Positions 15,505 through 22,576 of a stretch of 32,209 bases of DNA are shown piece after piece. Source of the DNA: Candidatus Azophilus lithoversatilis (lineage in GTDB: Bacteria > Pseudomonadota > Gammaproteobacteria > Pseudomonadales > Azotimanducaceae); the NCBI GenBank assembly GCA_028278675.1, contig JAQAJJ010000031.1, positions 1-32,209 of the forward strand. Direction: 5' to 3'. The notes below the pieces were generated by a model, which made no database searches, was not told the DNA's origin, and saw nothing but the letters and a program-made list of their open reading frames with translations. The position numbers and the translations under genes are program-made. Position 1 is the first letter of the stretch, and each line of letters starts with the position of its first letter.

Positions 15505-16953
15505 ATGCGGCCCGTCATTTACTGGTTCCGCCAAGACCTGCGGCTGGCCGACCTCCCAGGCCTCGTCGAGGCGGAGTCCGCTGGCGTCCCCGTGGTGCCG
15601 GCGTATGTGCTGGATGATGAGGCCCCGGGCGAGTGGGCGCCCGGCCCAGCCAGCCGTTGGTGGCTGCATCACAGCCTGAAGTCCTTGGCCGAGTCGATTC
15701 GTCAGCGGGGCGGAAACCTGACGTTGCGCGTCGGTTCCGCAGCAGAGCAGTTGATCAAGCTGGCTGCGGAGACGGATGCGGGCGCCATCTACTGCAGCCG
15801 CGCCTTCGAGCCTTGGGCGGTTCAGCAGGAGCGCGACGTGCAGCGCCGCGCCGAAAGGGCGGGGCTGGCGTTCAAGCGCTTTACCGGCACCCTCTTGTTC
15901 GAACCGGAGCAAATACGCACCCGCAGCGGCTCCTTCTATCAAACCTTCACGCCCTTCTGGAAAGCCTGCTGCCAGCAACCGGAGCAACCGCCACCGCAAC
16001 CGGCGCCGCCGCACATCTGCTGGCGCCCGGCGAGCGGCTTGGCGCTTGACGACTTGCGGTTGAGCGCCAAGCCACCCCCATCGGCGGCGCACTGGCGCAG
16101 TCTTTGGCAGCCCGGTGAAGCGGGGGCCGCCGCCGCTGTGCGCCACTTTCTGAACAACGGGTTATACGGCTACCTGCAGGGCCGGGAACTGCCCGGGCAT
16201 GCTGGCACCTCCCACCTGTCACCGCATCTCCACTTCGGCGAGCTGTCACCGCGCCAACTGTGGCAGGCGATCAAGATCCACTGCCTTGAAGATGCTTGCC
16301 TGGCCGTTCATCGGGACCGCTTTCTGGCCCAGCTCGGCTGGCGGGAGTTTTCCCACCACCTGCTGCACCACTTCCCGGCGTTGCCGAACGCCCCGTTCCG
16401 CGACGCCTACCGCCACTTTCCGTGGACCGAAAACGCCGCGACCTTGGCGGCATGGCGCGGCGGACGCACCGGCTATCCCTTGGTGGATGCCGGCATTCGC
16501 GAACTCCATCAGACCGGCCACATGCACAATCGGGTGCGAATGGTCACAGCCTCCTTCCTCACCAAGCATCTGCTGCAGCCGTGGCAGGCGGGCGAACGCT
16601 GGTTTTGGGACACCCTGCTGGACGCCGATCTGGCCAACAACGCGGCCAGCTGGCAATGGGTGGCGGGCAGCGGCGCCGATGCCGCACCCTACTTCCGCAT
16701 TTTCAACCCGGCCTTGCAGGGGCAGCGCTTTGATCCGGAGGGGAACTATGTGCGCCGCTGGCTGCCGGAGCTGCGCGCCCTGCCGAACCGCCACCTGCAG
16801 ACACCCGCCGAGGCGCCGGAAACCGTGCTCAAAGCGGCGGGCGTACGTCTGGGCGCGACCTATCCACGGCCCATGGTCGATCATCGCCAAGCGAGAAGCG
16901 CGGCCTTGGCGGCCTATCGCGAAATGCGCGATGCGGCTAGGCTGGCTGGCTGA
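15505..16953 (+). CDS. phrB: Deoxyribodipyrimidine photolyase, class I type
   Basis: A 482-residue DNA photolyase that repairs cyclobutane pyrimidine dimers using blue light and FAD. The N-terminal antenna-binding Rossmann domain (about 1-160) starts VIYWFRQDLRL. The C-terminal FAD-binding domain (about 200-470) contains GTSHLSPHLHFGELSPRQ, LGWREFSHHLLHHFP, TGYPLVDAGIRELHQTG and the signature HNRVRMVTASFLTKHLL. WQWVAGSGADAAPYFRIFNP follows, as in class I enzymes. No clear Shine-Dalgarno precedes ATG 15505. Codon use matches its neighbours. A role only in signalling (cryptochrome) is possible but less likely, given the full set of repair-type blocks. Confidence 0.95.
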   Translation: MRPVIYWFRQDLRLADLPGLVEAESAGVPVVPAYVLDDEAPGEWAPGPASRWWLHHSLKSLAESIRQRGGNLTLRVGSAAEQLIKLAAETDAGAIYCSRAFEPWAVQQERDVQRRAERAGLAFKRFTGTLLFEPEQIRTRSGSFYQTFTPFWKACCQQPEQPPPQPAPPHICWRPASGLALDDLRLSAKPPPSAAHWRSLWQPGEAGAAAAVRHFLNNGLYGYLQGRELPGHAGTSHLSPHLHFGELSPRQLWQAIKIHCLEDACLAVHRDRFLAQLGWREFSHHLLHHFPALPNAPFRDAYRHFPWTENAATLAAWRGGRTGYPLVDAGIRELHQTGHMHNRVRMVTASFLTKHLLQPWQAGERWFWDTLLDADLANNAASWQWVAGSGADAAPYFRIFNPALQGQRFDPEGNYVRRWLPELRALPNRHLQTPAEAPETVLKAAGVRLGATYPRPMVDHRQARSAALAAYREMRDAARLAG

Positions 16954-16982
16954 GGGAACTTTGCGTCCCGCTTCCGATTCAC

Positions 16983-17005
16983 CTATTGTCCGGTTGCGGC
17001 AATAG
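16983..17005 (+). promoter_or_regulatory. Stem-loop just before the DUF899 ribosome-binding site
   Basis: CTATTG plus CCG pairs with CGG plus CAATAG around a GTTG loop, with one bulged T. GAGG follows at once and is 7 bases from ATG 17018. There is no U-tract, so it is not an ordinary terminator; it could modulate translation or protect the message. Confidence 0.5.
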
Positions 17006-17017
17006 CGAGGACCATCG

Positions 17018-17620
17018 ATGGCAAATCCCGAAATCGCCGATCTGGAACGGCAAATCGCCGATCTCACCGGCACGCTCAATGAACTGCGCCGGCAGGCTCC
17101 CGCCCGATCGGTGCCCAACTACCGCTTCGCAACCCTCTCCGGAGAGGTCACCCTGCTCGATCTGTTCGCTGGCAGGGACCGGCTGCTGGCCATTCACAAC
17201 ATGGGCCAGGGCTGCCGCTACTGCACCCTCTGGGCGGACGGCTTCAACGGCCTGCTTGGCCATCTGGAGAACGCCATGGCGGTGGTGTTGCTGTCCAAGG
17301 ATGCGCCGGTCGCGCAGCGCGACTTCGCCAACTCGCGCAATTGGCGCTTTCGCCTCGCCTCCCACGGCGGCGGCGACTACATTCGGGAGCAAACGGTGAT
17401 GAAGGGTGCGAACAACATGCCGGGGGCCGTTGTCTATGAGCGCCAGGGCGACCAGGTGGTCCGCAAGAATAGCTGCGTGTTCGGCCCCGGCGACCTTTAC
17501 TGCTCAATGTGGAGCTTGCTGGGGCTGGCCGGGATGGGGGAAGCGGAGTGGACGCCCCAATACCGATATTGGCAACGCCCGGAGCACATGGACGATGGCG
17601 GCGAAAACCTACTCGAATAA
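17018..17620 (+). CDS. DUF899 thioredoxin-like protein
   Basis: A 200-residue cytosolic protein of the DUF899 family, a thioredoxin-fold group of unassigned function. A short N-terminal coiled coil (1-30, EIADLERQIADLTGTLNELRR) precedes the domain, which contains LLDLFAGRDRLLAIHNMGQG and the dicysteine CRYC with LWADGFNG. The conserved C-terminal half has FGPGDLYCSMWSLLGL. The CRYC pair in the position of a thioredoxin active site suggests redox chemistry, but none has been shown for the family. The start is ATG 17018 with GAGG 7 bases upstream. It could be cotranscribed with the photolyase 64 bases before it, although a hairpin lies between them. Confidence 0.85.
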   Translation: MANPEIADLERQIADLTGTLNELRRQAPARSVPNYRFATLSGEVTLLDLFAGRDRLLAIHNMGQGCRYCTLWADGFNGLLGHLENAMAVVLLSKDAPVAQRDFANSRNWRFRLASHGGGDYIREQTVMKGANNMPGAVVYERQGDQVVRKNSCVFGPGDLYCSMWSLLGLAGMGEAEWTPQYRYWQRPEHMDDGGENLLE

Positions 17621-17654
17621 CCGTCATTAAAATGTAACTTTCCCCTCATACAGT
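17621..17654 (+). promoter_or_regulatory. Candidate PhoB-dependent promoter (Pho box plus -10)
   Basis: CCGTCAT, a 4-base spacer TAAA, and ATGTAAC (17621-17638) match 13 of 18 positions of the E. coli phoA Pho box. Exactly 10 bases later lies TACAGT (17649-17654), the same spacing as TATAGT at phoA. The start would fall near 17660, about 24 bases before the GTG of the small exported protein. Detected by eye only; no score computed. Confidence 0.5.
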
Positions 17655-17683
17655 GGCGGTCGTCCTAACCACTGGGAAGTCGA

Positions 17684-17974
17684 GTGAAACGATCGGTCAT
17701 TGGCATGCGGCTCGCGCTCCCCACCGCCCTCGCTTTCGCGCTCAGCACAGGCGCCTTCGCCGATGAACTCGCCGACGACTCACTCACCCGTACCGACCCC
17801 AGCCGCGGCAACATCTGCTTCGGCGGCTTGGAGCACGGCAAGCTCATCCCCCAGGACGACGAGATCGAAAATCCGTTCCGCCAAACCACGTTGTCAGCCT
17901 GCTCGGCGGACGGCGGCTCACCCACCTTTCTGCCGGAGCTCAAGCCCAAGGTGCCCGACGGGATGCTGACCTGA
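17684..17974 (+). CDS. Small exported protein of unknown function
   Basis: A 96-residue protein with a clear signal peptide (positive start, hydrophobic ALPTALAFALSTG, cleavage after AFA near residue 26). The mature part of about 70 residues is acidic, contains two Cys (in NICFGG and LSACSADGG) that could form a disulfide in the periplasm, and has no recognisable domain. GTG 17684 follows GGGAAG by 4 bases; ATG 17705 is an alternative that still keeps the hydrophobic core. A candidate Pho box lies 46 bases upstream, which would make it phosphate-regulated. A transposon remnant begins 6 bases after its stop, but the frame is intact. Confidence 0.6.
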   Translation: MKRSVIGMRLALPTALAFALSTGAFADELADDSLTRTDPSRGNICFGGLEHGKLIPQDDEIENPFRQTTLSACSADGGSPTFLPELKPKVPDGMLT

Positions 17975-17980
17975 GACTGG

Positions 17981-18296
17981 GGAGCCTCTGATCAAGTCCC
18001 GTTCGCACAGCGCTTCACTGGTCGTGAATGGGAGCGATGTCGCAGTCAAGCGGCAATGACTCCGAACGGAGCGGGATCGAGCCATTGAACAACGTGAAGC
18101 GCCCTGCGGGAGGACGCGCCCTTCAAGAAGGGCGTTGCGGACGCGCTGGCCGCGTTGCGGGTCAGAGCCTTCAGCTGGGGAGCGCGCGGGGGGCGCCCCG
18201 CGCCGGACATTGTCCGCCTTCGGCTTGCCGAAGGCGCCCTTGCACCATCACGCCCGCCAGTCTCCTCTGTGCTTCCGGGACTTAATCAGAGGCTCC
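17981..18296. mobile_element. MITE-like element with 21-bp inverted ends and CTGG duplication
   Basis: The ends are inverted repeats of 21 bp with one mismatch: the left arm starts GGAGCCTCTGATCAAG at 17981, and the right arm is its complement ending at 18296, with a T for the C at the mismatch. Directly outside lie identical CTGG tetramers (17977-17980 and 18297-18300), as expected for a 4-bp target duplication. The 316-bp interior carries no transposase frame but contains several nested palindromes (for example CGCCCTTC-AA-GAAGGGCG and GCCTTCGGC-TT-GCCGAAGGC). End sequence and duplication length resemble the IS5 superfamily, from memory only. It accounts for most of the 515-bp gap before the Rpn-like gene; 18301-18475 shows nothing I can support. 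Confidence 0.85.
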
Positions 18297-18489
18297 CTGG
18301 CCTTTGATCGAACCCGGTGCCAGCCCATCGGCCGGCCTCTTCCCGCTCCCCAACTTCTCCCCCGCCGCTATACTTTCAGCGATGTCGCACAACCGTGTAG
18401 GACATCGCCCATAGCATTCGCCTTGGCCACCTCGCTACGGTGTTCGGGTTCGCGAACCCAACCAACGCCCCGATCAGGAGGACGCCAAA

Positions 18490-19077
18490 GTGGAATACAC
18501 CTACACCCCTTTCTACGCTTACCCGGATAACGTCAAGCGCGCCATCGCCAAACTGGTTCGCCGCTACGGCGAACACTGGCACAGGCAACTCGACTTCGAC
18601 GAAATGATCCTAGTGCCGGATGACTGGGTAGCCGACAAGCGCAAGCGCTTCGCCGACCTGATTTGGGCGGTGCCCCTCAAGACGGGCGCCCGCCAACTGG
18701 TGCAGGCCACCCACTTCATCCTGATACTGAAAATCCAGCGCACAATGGTGCCAGACGCGGTTCCGCGCATGCGCCGCTACCGCAAGCTGCTCCATTTGGA
18801 ATTGAACCGCCGCGGTGCCTTCGGCGCCCCGGACAATCCACCGCTGCTGGCACCCACCCTGAGCTACCATGGCGAGGAGCCCTGGACCATAGCCGCCGAG
18901 GACGCCGGCCACCTGTTGGTCGGTCTGCCCCGCCTGGTCGAATGGGAGGGCGAAGGCAGCGAACCCAAAATCCTGGCCCACGGTGACAAGCCCACCGGGC
19001 CGGTCTGGAACCAAGCGGAGGACATCCGCAAGGCTGCGGTGGCGCGCGATCCGTCCAAGCTTGACTCAACTGGTTGA
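18490..19077 (+). CDS. Rpn-family (PD-(D/E)xK) nuclease-like protein, probably degenerate
   Basis: A 195-residue protein resembling the recombination-promoting nuclease (Rpn/YhgA-like) group. The blocks RFADLIWAV, the strand FILILKIQRT, VPRMRRYRKLLHLELNRRG and PTLSYHGEEPWT follow the family order. In active members the second strand reads as LLEFQS, with Glu and Gln of the catalytic core; here the Glu position is Lys (LKIQ), so nuclease activity may be lost. It is shorter than the usual 290-320 residues and ends in a charged tail, so the C-terminus may be truncated. Initiation at GTG 18490 is well supported by AGGAGG 8 bases upstream. The neighbouring transposon remnant fits a mobile-gene context. 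Confidence 0.65.
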   Translation: MEYTYTPFYAYPDNVKRAIAKLVRRYGEHWHRQLDFDEMILVPDDWVADKRKRFADLIWAVPLKTGARQLVQATHFILILKIQRTMVPDAVPRMRRYRKLLHLELNRRGAFGAPDNPPLLAPTLSYHGEEPWTIAAEDAGHLLVGLPRLVEWEGEGSEPKILAHGDKPTGPVWNQAEDIRKAAVARDPSKLDSTG

Positions 19078-19136
19078 TTGCGAGCTGGGAGCCTGCGCCG
19101 CAGGAAGTCGCGACAGCGAAAATGCGCCGTTTCCCT

Positions 19137-19224
19137 CTGGATGGGCGTTTGAGGAGAACATCCAGCCATGTTTGACGAAATCGAACGTTCAAAGGGGCGG
19201 AAGAAAGTGGAATTGCAGCCGTGA
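19137..19224 (+). other. Possible 18-codon micro-ORF with its ribosome site in a hairpin loop
   Basis: CTGGATG (19137-19143) and CATCCAG (19159-19165) form a 7-bp stem, and the 15-base loop holds GAGGAG. ATG 19168 then opens an 18-residue frame (MFDEIERSKGRKKVELQP) ending at TGA 19224. It lies between convergent genes. It may be a real small protein, a relic of a gene start, or chance; I cannot tell. Confidence 0.2.
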
Positions 19225-19228
19225 ATTC

Positions 19229-20257
19229 CTACAGCGCAGGCTCCCAGCCGGTTCCAACGACCACCCGGCTCTTCATCCAGTTGTTGCTGTCGTGGAAGTC
19301 GGCCACGGCGTTGCCCGGCGGGACCAGCGCATCGAACAGGGGGCGGTCCTCCTCGGCCAGAGTCATTTCCAGCACGGGCAGGGCGTCGCGCATGTGGTCC
19401 ATGGTGCGCGGACCGTAGATGGGAGCGGTCACCCTGGGCTGGTCCTTCACCCAGAGCAGCGCCAGTTGGGAGGCGCTCAAGTCGCGTTCGGCCGCCATGC
19501 GAGCCACTTCCGCTGCGACTTCAAGGCCGCGGTCGGTTACCCGGGTGGCGAAGCGGGCGCCCCAATTGGCGGCGCGGGAGCCCTCAGGGGCCTTGGCCTC
19601 CGGGCTGTAGCGGCCCGTGAGCACGCCGCCGGCCACGGGCGACCAAGGGAGCACCGCCATGTCATAGTCCTCACACAAGGGGATCAGCTCGTTTTCGATG
19701 CGCCGGTCGAGCAGGTTGTAGGGGGGTTGCTCGCTGACGTAGCGGTGCAAGCCGTAGCGCTCGCTGATGGCCAACGCCTCCATGACCTTCCACGCGGGAT
19801 GGGTGGAGCAGCCGATGTGGCGCACCTTGCCCGCCCGGATGAGGTCGTCGAAGGCGCGCAGGGTTTCGTCCTGGGGCACGTCAAGATCCGGACGGTGGAG
19901 CTGGTAGAGGTCGATGCAGTCGATGCCAAGGCGCTTGAGGGAGGCCTCGCAGGACTTGATGACATGATCCCGCGAGCCGCCCCGATCGTTCACCTCCCGG
20001 CTCATGGGACTATAGACCTTGGTGGCGATCACCAGCCGGTCCCGTTGCGCGCTGGCGGCGACTGCCTTGCCGACGATCCGCTCGCTCACGCCCCGGCTGT
20101 ACACGTCGGCGGTGTCGATGAAGTTGATGCCGGCGTCCAAGGCGGCATGCACGATGTCGATGCTCTCGGCCTCGGCGGTCGGGCCGCCGAAGTTCATGGT
20201 GCCCAGGCACAAGGGAGACACCCGGACCCCGGTCCGGCCGAGAATGCGATAGTCCAT
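19229..20257 (-). CDS. Aldo/keto reductase
   Basis: A 342-residue NADPH-dependent aldo/keto reductase of the Tas/YajO-like branch, a cytosolic TIM barrel. The catalytic tetrad is visible: Asp and Tyr in NFIDTADVYSRG, Lys in LVIATKVYS, and His in DLYQLHRPD. The cofactor region near the C-terminus (VTAPIYGPRTMDHMRDAL) fits NADPH binding. I chose ATG 20257, which opens with MDYRILGRTGVRVSPLCLG as in the family and has AGGA 7 bases upstream; an in-frame start at 20290 adds 11 unconserved residues. The substrate is unknown. It diverges from the YtkA-like gene with only 50 bases between. Confidence 0.92.
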   Translation of the reverse strand: MDYRILGRTGVRVSPLCLGTMNFGGPTAEAESIDIVHAALDAGINFIDTADVYSRGVSERIVGKAVAASAQRDRLVIATKVYSPMSREVNDRGGSRDHVIKSCEASLKRLGIDCIDLYQLHRPDLDVPQDETLRAFDDLIRAGKVRHIGCSTHPAWKVMEALAISERYGLHRYVSEQPPYNLLDRRIENELIPLCEDYDMAVLPWSPVAGGVLTGRYSPEAKAPEGSRAANWGARFATRVTDRGLEVAAEVARMAAERDLSASQLALLWVKDQPRVTAPIYGPRTMDHMRDALPVLEMTLAEEDRPLFDALVPPGNAVADFHDSNNWMKSRVVVGTGWEPAL

Positions 20258-20307
20258 GGCTTGATCCTGCCTGATGGTGTTGGCCACCATGATAGACTGT
20301 CGCCGCG

Positions 20308-20733
20308 ATGAACGCCCTGTTTCCCCTGCTTCTCCTCGCGCTTTCAGCCGGCCTGCCCGCCGCCGACGCCTTGGCCGGGGATGCTTGGCCGACGCCCAAC
20401 CCGGACAATGCCCAGGTCACCCAATTCGGGCGCTACCGCATCAGCTACGCTTCCGCCCTGGAGCCCATCGAGATCAACCGCATTCACGCCTGGGTCGCGC
20501 AAGTGACGGATGCGGACGGCAACCCCGTGGTGGACGCCACCATCAGGGTCTCCGGCGGCATGCCGGAGCACGACCACGGCCTGCCCACGGAACCCCGGGT
20601 CACCGCCTACCTCGGCGATGGGCGCTATCTCATCGAAGGCATGAGGTTCCACATGAGCGGCGCTTGGCACGTCGTGCTCAAGGTCAAGTCCGGTACGGGA
20701 GAGGATTCCCTGTCCATCCCGCTGGATATCTGA
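20308..20733 (+). CDS. Exported YtkA/FixH-like domain protein
   Basis: A 141-residue secreted protein. The signal peptide is about 1-23 (FPLLLLALSAGLPAADALA). The mature part is a single Ig-like domain of the YtkA/FixH type: IHAWVAQVTDADGNPVVDATI, then GGMPEHDHGLPTEPRV, whose Met and His residues could bind copper, and GMRFHMSGAWHVVLKV. The family is often found with cytochrome oxidase assembly or cytochrome c peroxidase genes, and here a dihaem peroxidase follows 26 bases later. Its probable role is metal handling or maturation of the neighbouring haem protein in the periplasm; this is inference from context. Confidence 0.75.
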   Translation: MNALFPLLLLALSAGLPAADALAGDAWPTPNPDNAQVTQFGRYRISYASALEPIEINRIHAWVAQVTDADGNPVVDATIRVSGGMPEHDHGLPTEPRVTAYLGDGRYLIEGMRFHMSGAWHVVLKVKSGTGEDSLSIPLDI

Positions 20734-20759
20734 CAACCGCCACCGGTCGGCGGATTTCC

Positions 20760-21971
20760 ATGCGCGGGGGCTTGCCCGGACTGATCGTCCTGCTTCTGGC
20801 ATTGGCCGGGGCAGGTGCCATTCACATGAACGCGCCGCCGCCCGCGCCTTGGAGCGATGACGAGCTCAAGGCCATTCAATCTTTGAGCCTTAGCGCCCTG
20901 CCGCCCCTGCCGAGCGACCCGAGCAACGCCGTCGCCAACAACCCCGTCGCCCAGCGTTTCGGACATCGGCTGTTCTTCGATGCGCGGCTGAGCGCCAACG
21001 GCGCTGTCTCCTGCGCCACCTGCCACCAACCCTCGATGCGCTTCGCCGACGACCTGCCCCGGGCGGTGGGTCTCGCCATCGGCACCTTCAACAGCATGAG
21101 CCTGGTCGGGACGGCCTACAGCCCTTGGTATTTCTGGAACGGCCGCCAGGACAGCCTTTGGGCACAGGCCACCTCACCCTTGGAAAGCGCCATCGAACAA
21201 GGGGTGAGCCGGGCGCAAGCCGCCCGCCTGATCGCCGGCGATCCGACCTATCTGGCCGCCTACCAAGCGCTGTTCGGGCCACTGCCGCCGTTGCCCGGTG
21301 AGGCGCCCGAAACCGGGCAGGAGGAAGCGGCCGTCACCGAAGCATTCGTCAACATTGCCAAGGCAATCGCCGCCTACGAGCGCTTGCTGCTGCCGGGTGA
21401 AACACGTTTCGACCGCTACGCGGCCAGCTTGGGGCAGGACGAGGCCAGCGCGCCGGACGCCCAGCTCAGCCACCCGGAAACGGAAGGGCTGCGGCTGTTC
21501 ATCGGCAAGGCGCAGTGCATCAACTGCCACAACGGGCCGCTGTTCACCAACCACGAGTTCCACAACACCGGCGTGCTGCCCGCCATCGGCGCCCTGCCCG
21601 ACAAGGGCCGCGCCGAAGGCGTCCGCCTGATCCTCAAGGATTCGTTCAACTGCTTCAGCGCCCATAGCGACGATCCGGACAAAAACTGCCTGGAATTACG
21701 CTTCATGCGCACCGGGGATGATCTGGTCGCGGCGCAGAAGACCCCGTCACTGCGCAATCTCAAGGGCACCGCACCCTACATGCACGCCGGGCAGATCGAC
21801 ACGCTGGCCGAAGCGCTGGCCCACTACAACCGGGCGCGTGACGCCATCGTCGGCCACAATGAAGCCAAGCCGCTCGGCTTGCTGCCTTACGAACTGAAGC
21901 GCTTGGAAGCGTTCCTGAGCACGCTTGACGGACCGTTGGCCACGGCTCCGGAGTGGCTGGCGCCGCCCTAG
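20760..21971 (+). CDS. Dihaem cytochrome c peroxidase / MauG family
   Basis: A 403-residue exported dihaem protein. The N-terminus (LPGLIVLLLALAGAGA) is a signal peptide or anchor. Haem motifs are CATCH (C85, C88, H89) and CINCH (C253, C256, H257). GHRLFFDARLSANGAVSCATCH, KTPSLRNLKGTAPYMHAG and YFWNGRQDSLWAQA are family blocks. It reduces hydrogen peroxide or carries out MauG-like oxidation in the periplasm. ATG 20760 gives a normal length; in-frame upstream starts overlap the YtkA-like gene. A Cys pair within FNCFSAHSDDPDKNC (about 299-311) could form a disulfide. The last 225 bases are overlapped on the opposite strand by the tail of the CBS-domain frame. Confidence 0.92.
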   Translation: MRGGLPGLIVLLLALAGAGAIHMNAPPPAPWSDDELKAIQSLSLSALPPLPSDPSNAVANNPVAQRFGHRLFFDARLSANGAVSCATCHQPSMRFADDLPRAVGLAIGTFNSMSLVGTAYSPWYFWNGRQDSLWAQATSPLESAIEQGVSRAQAARLIAGDPTYLAAYQALFGPLPPLPGEAPETGQEEAAVTEAFVNIAKAIAAYERLLLPGETRFDRYAASLGQDEASAPDAQLSHPETEGLRLFIGKAQCINCHNGPLFTNHEFHNTGVLPAIGALPDKGRAEGVRLILKDSFNCFSAHSDDPDKNCLELRFMRTGDDLVAAQKTPSLRNLKGTAPYMHAGQIDTLAEALAHYNRARDAIVGHNEAKPLGLLPYELKRLEAFLSTLDGPLATAPEWLAPP

Positions 21972-22469
21972 GGCGCCGTCAACCCTAACGAGGCGATGCC
22001 TCAGACCAACGAGTGGCCGGTCGCCGGGCGCAAAAGTTGACTCATGTGGCAACCTTGACCCGTCGTCGCGGATGTCGCCGACCTTGTGGTGAATGACGTC
22101 GAGGAACAGATCCCGCAGGGAAATCATGCCGATGGCCTTGCCCTCCTCCACCACGGGCAGATGGCGGATATGGTGCTTGCGGGTCAGGGCAATGCAGTGA
22201 ACGATGGTATCATCCCGGGTGACCGTGACAACGTCGCGGGTCATCACCTCCGACACCTTGGTCTTTTGCGAGGAGTGGATGTCCAGAATGACCTTGCGCA
22301 CATAGTCGCGCTCGGAAAGAATGCCGACCAGATAGCCGTCGATTTGCACCAAGACGGAACCGACATCCTTCTCGTTCATGAGCTTGAGCGCGTCAAACAC
22401 GGACTCAAGCGGGCCAATCCAAACGAGCTCCTCGGATTTCTCCTGCAAAATGTCGCCGACGTGACGCAC
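21747..22469 (-). CDS. CBS-domain pair protein with a read-through C-terminal tail
   Basis: A small CBS-pair regulator that senses adenine nucleotides in other systems. CBS1 is roughly 1-60 (VRHVGDILQEK, VFDALKLMNEKDVGSVLV, GILSERDYVRKV) and CBS2 roughly 60-125 (VSEVMTRDVVTVTRDDT, HIRHLPVVEEGKAIGMISLRDL). Relatives normally end soon after this point, near VGDIRDD (about base 22060). Here the frame continues for about 105 more residues into Arg- and Gln-rich sequence lying antisense to the 3' end of the peroxidase gene. That suggests loss of the natural stop or a frameshift close to it. GTG 22469 is preferred, with GGGGAC just upstream; an in-frame TTG at 22511 is possible. The gene diverges from the acyl-CoA synthetase gene by 107 bases. 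Confidence 0.65.
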   Translation of the reverse strand: MRHVGDILQEKSEELVWIGPLESVFDALKLMNEKDVGSVLVQIDGYLVGILSERDYVRKVILDIHSSQKTKVSEVMTRDVVTVTRDDTIVHCIALTRKHHIRHLPVVEEGKAIGMISLRDLFLDVIHHKVGDIRDDGSRLPHESTFAPGDRPLVGLRHRLVRVDGALGRRQPLRSRGQRSVKRAQERFQALQFVRQQAERLGFIVADDGVTRPVVVGQRFGQRVDLPGVHVGCGALEIAQ

Positions 22470-22576
22470 AAGCGTCCCCAATTCCCAAGCTGGGATAAAG
22501 TAGAACGCCAAGGCCCGCTAAGCAAGCCCTATGTGGAGAACAGTCTGTCCACACTTCATCCGCACAAGGAGTGTCC

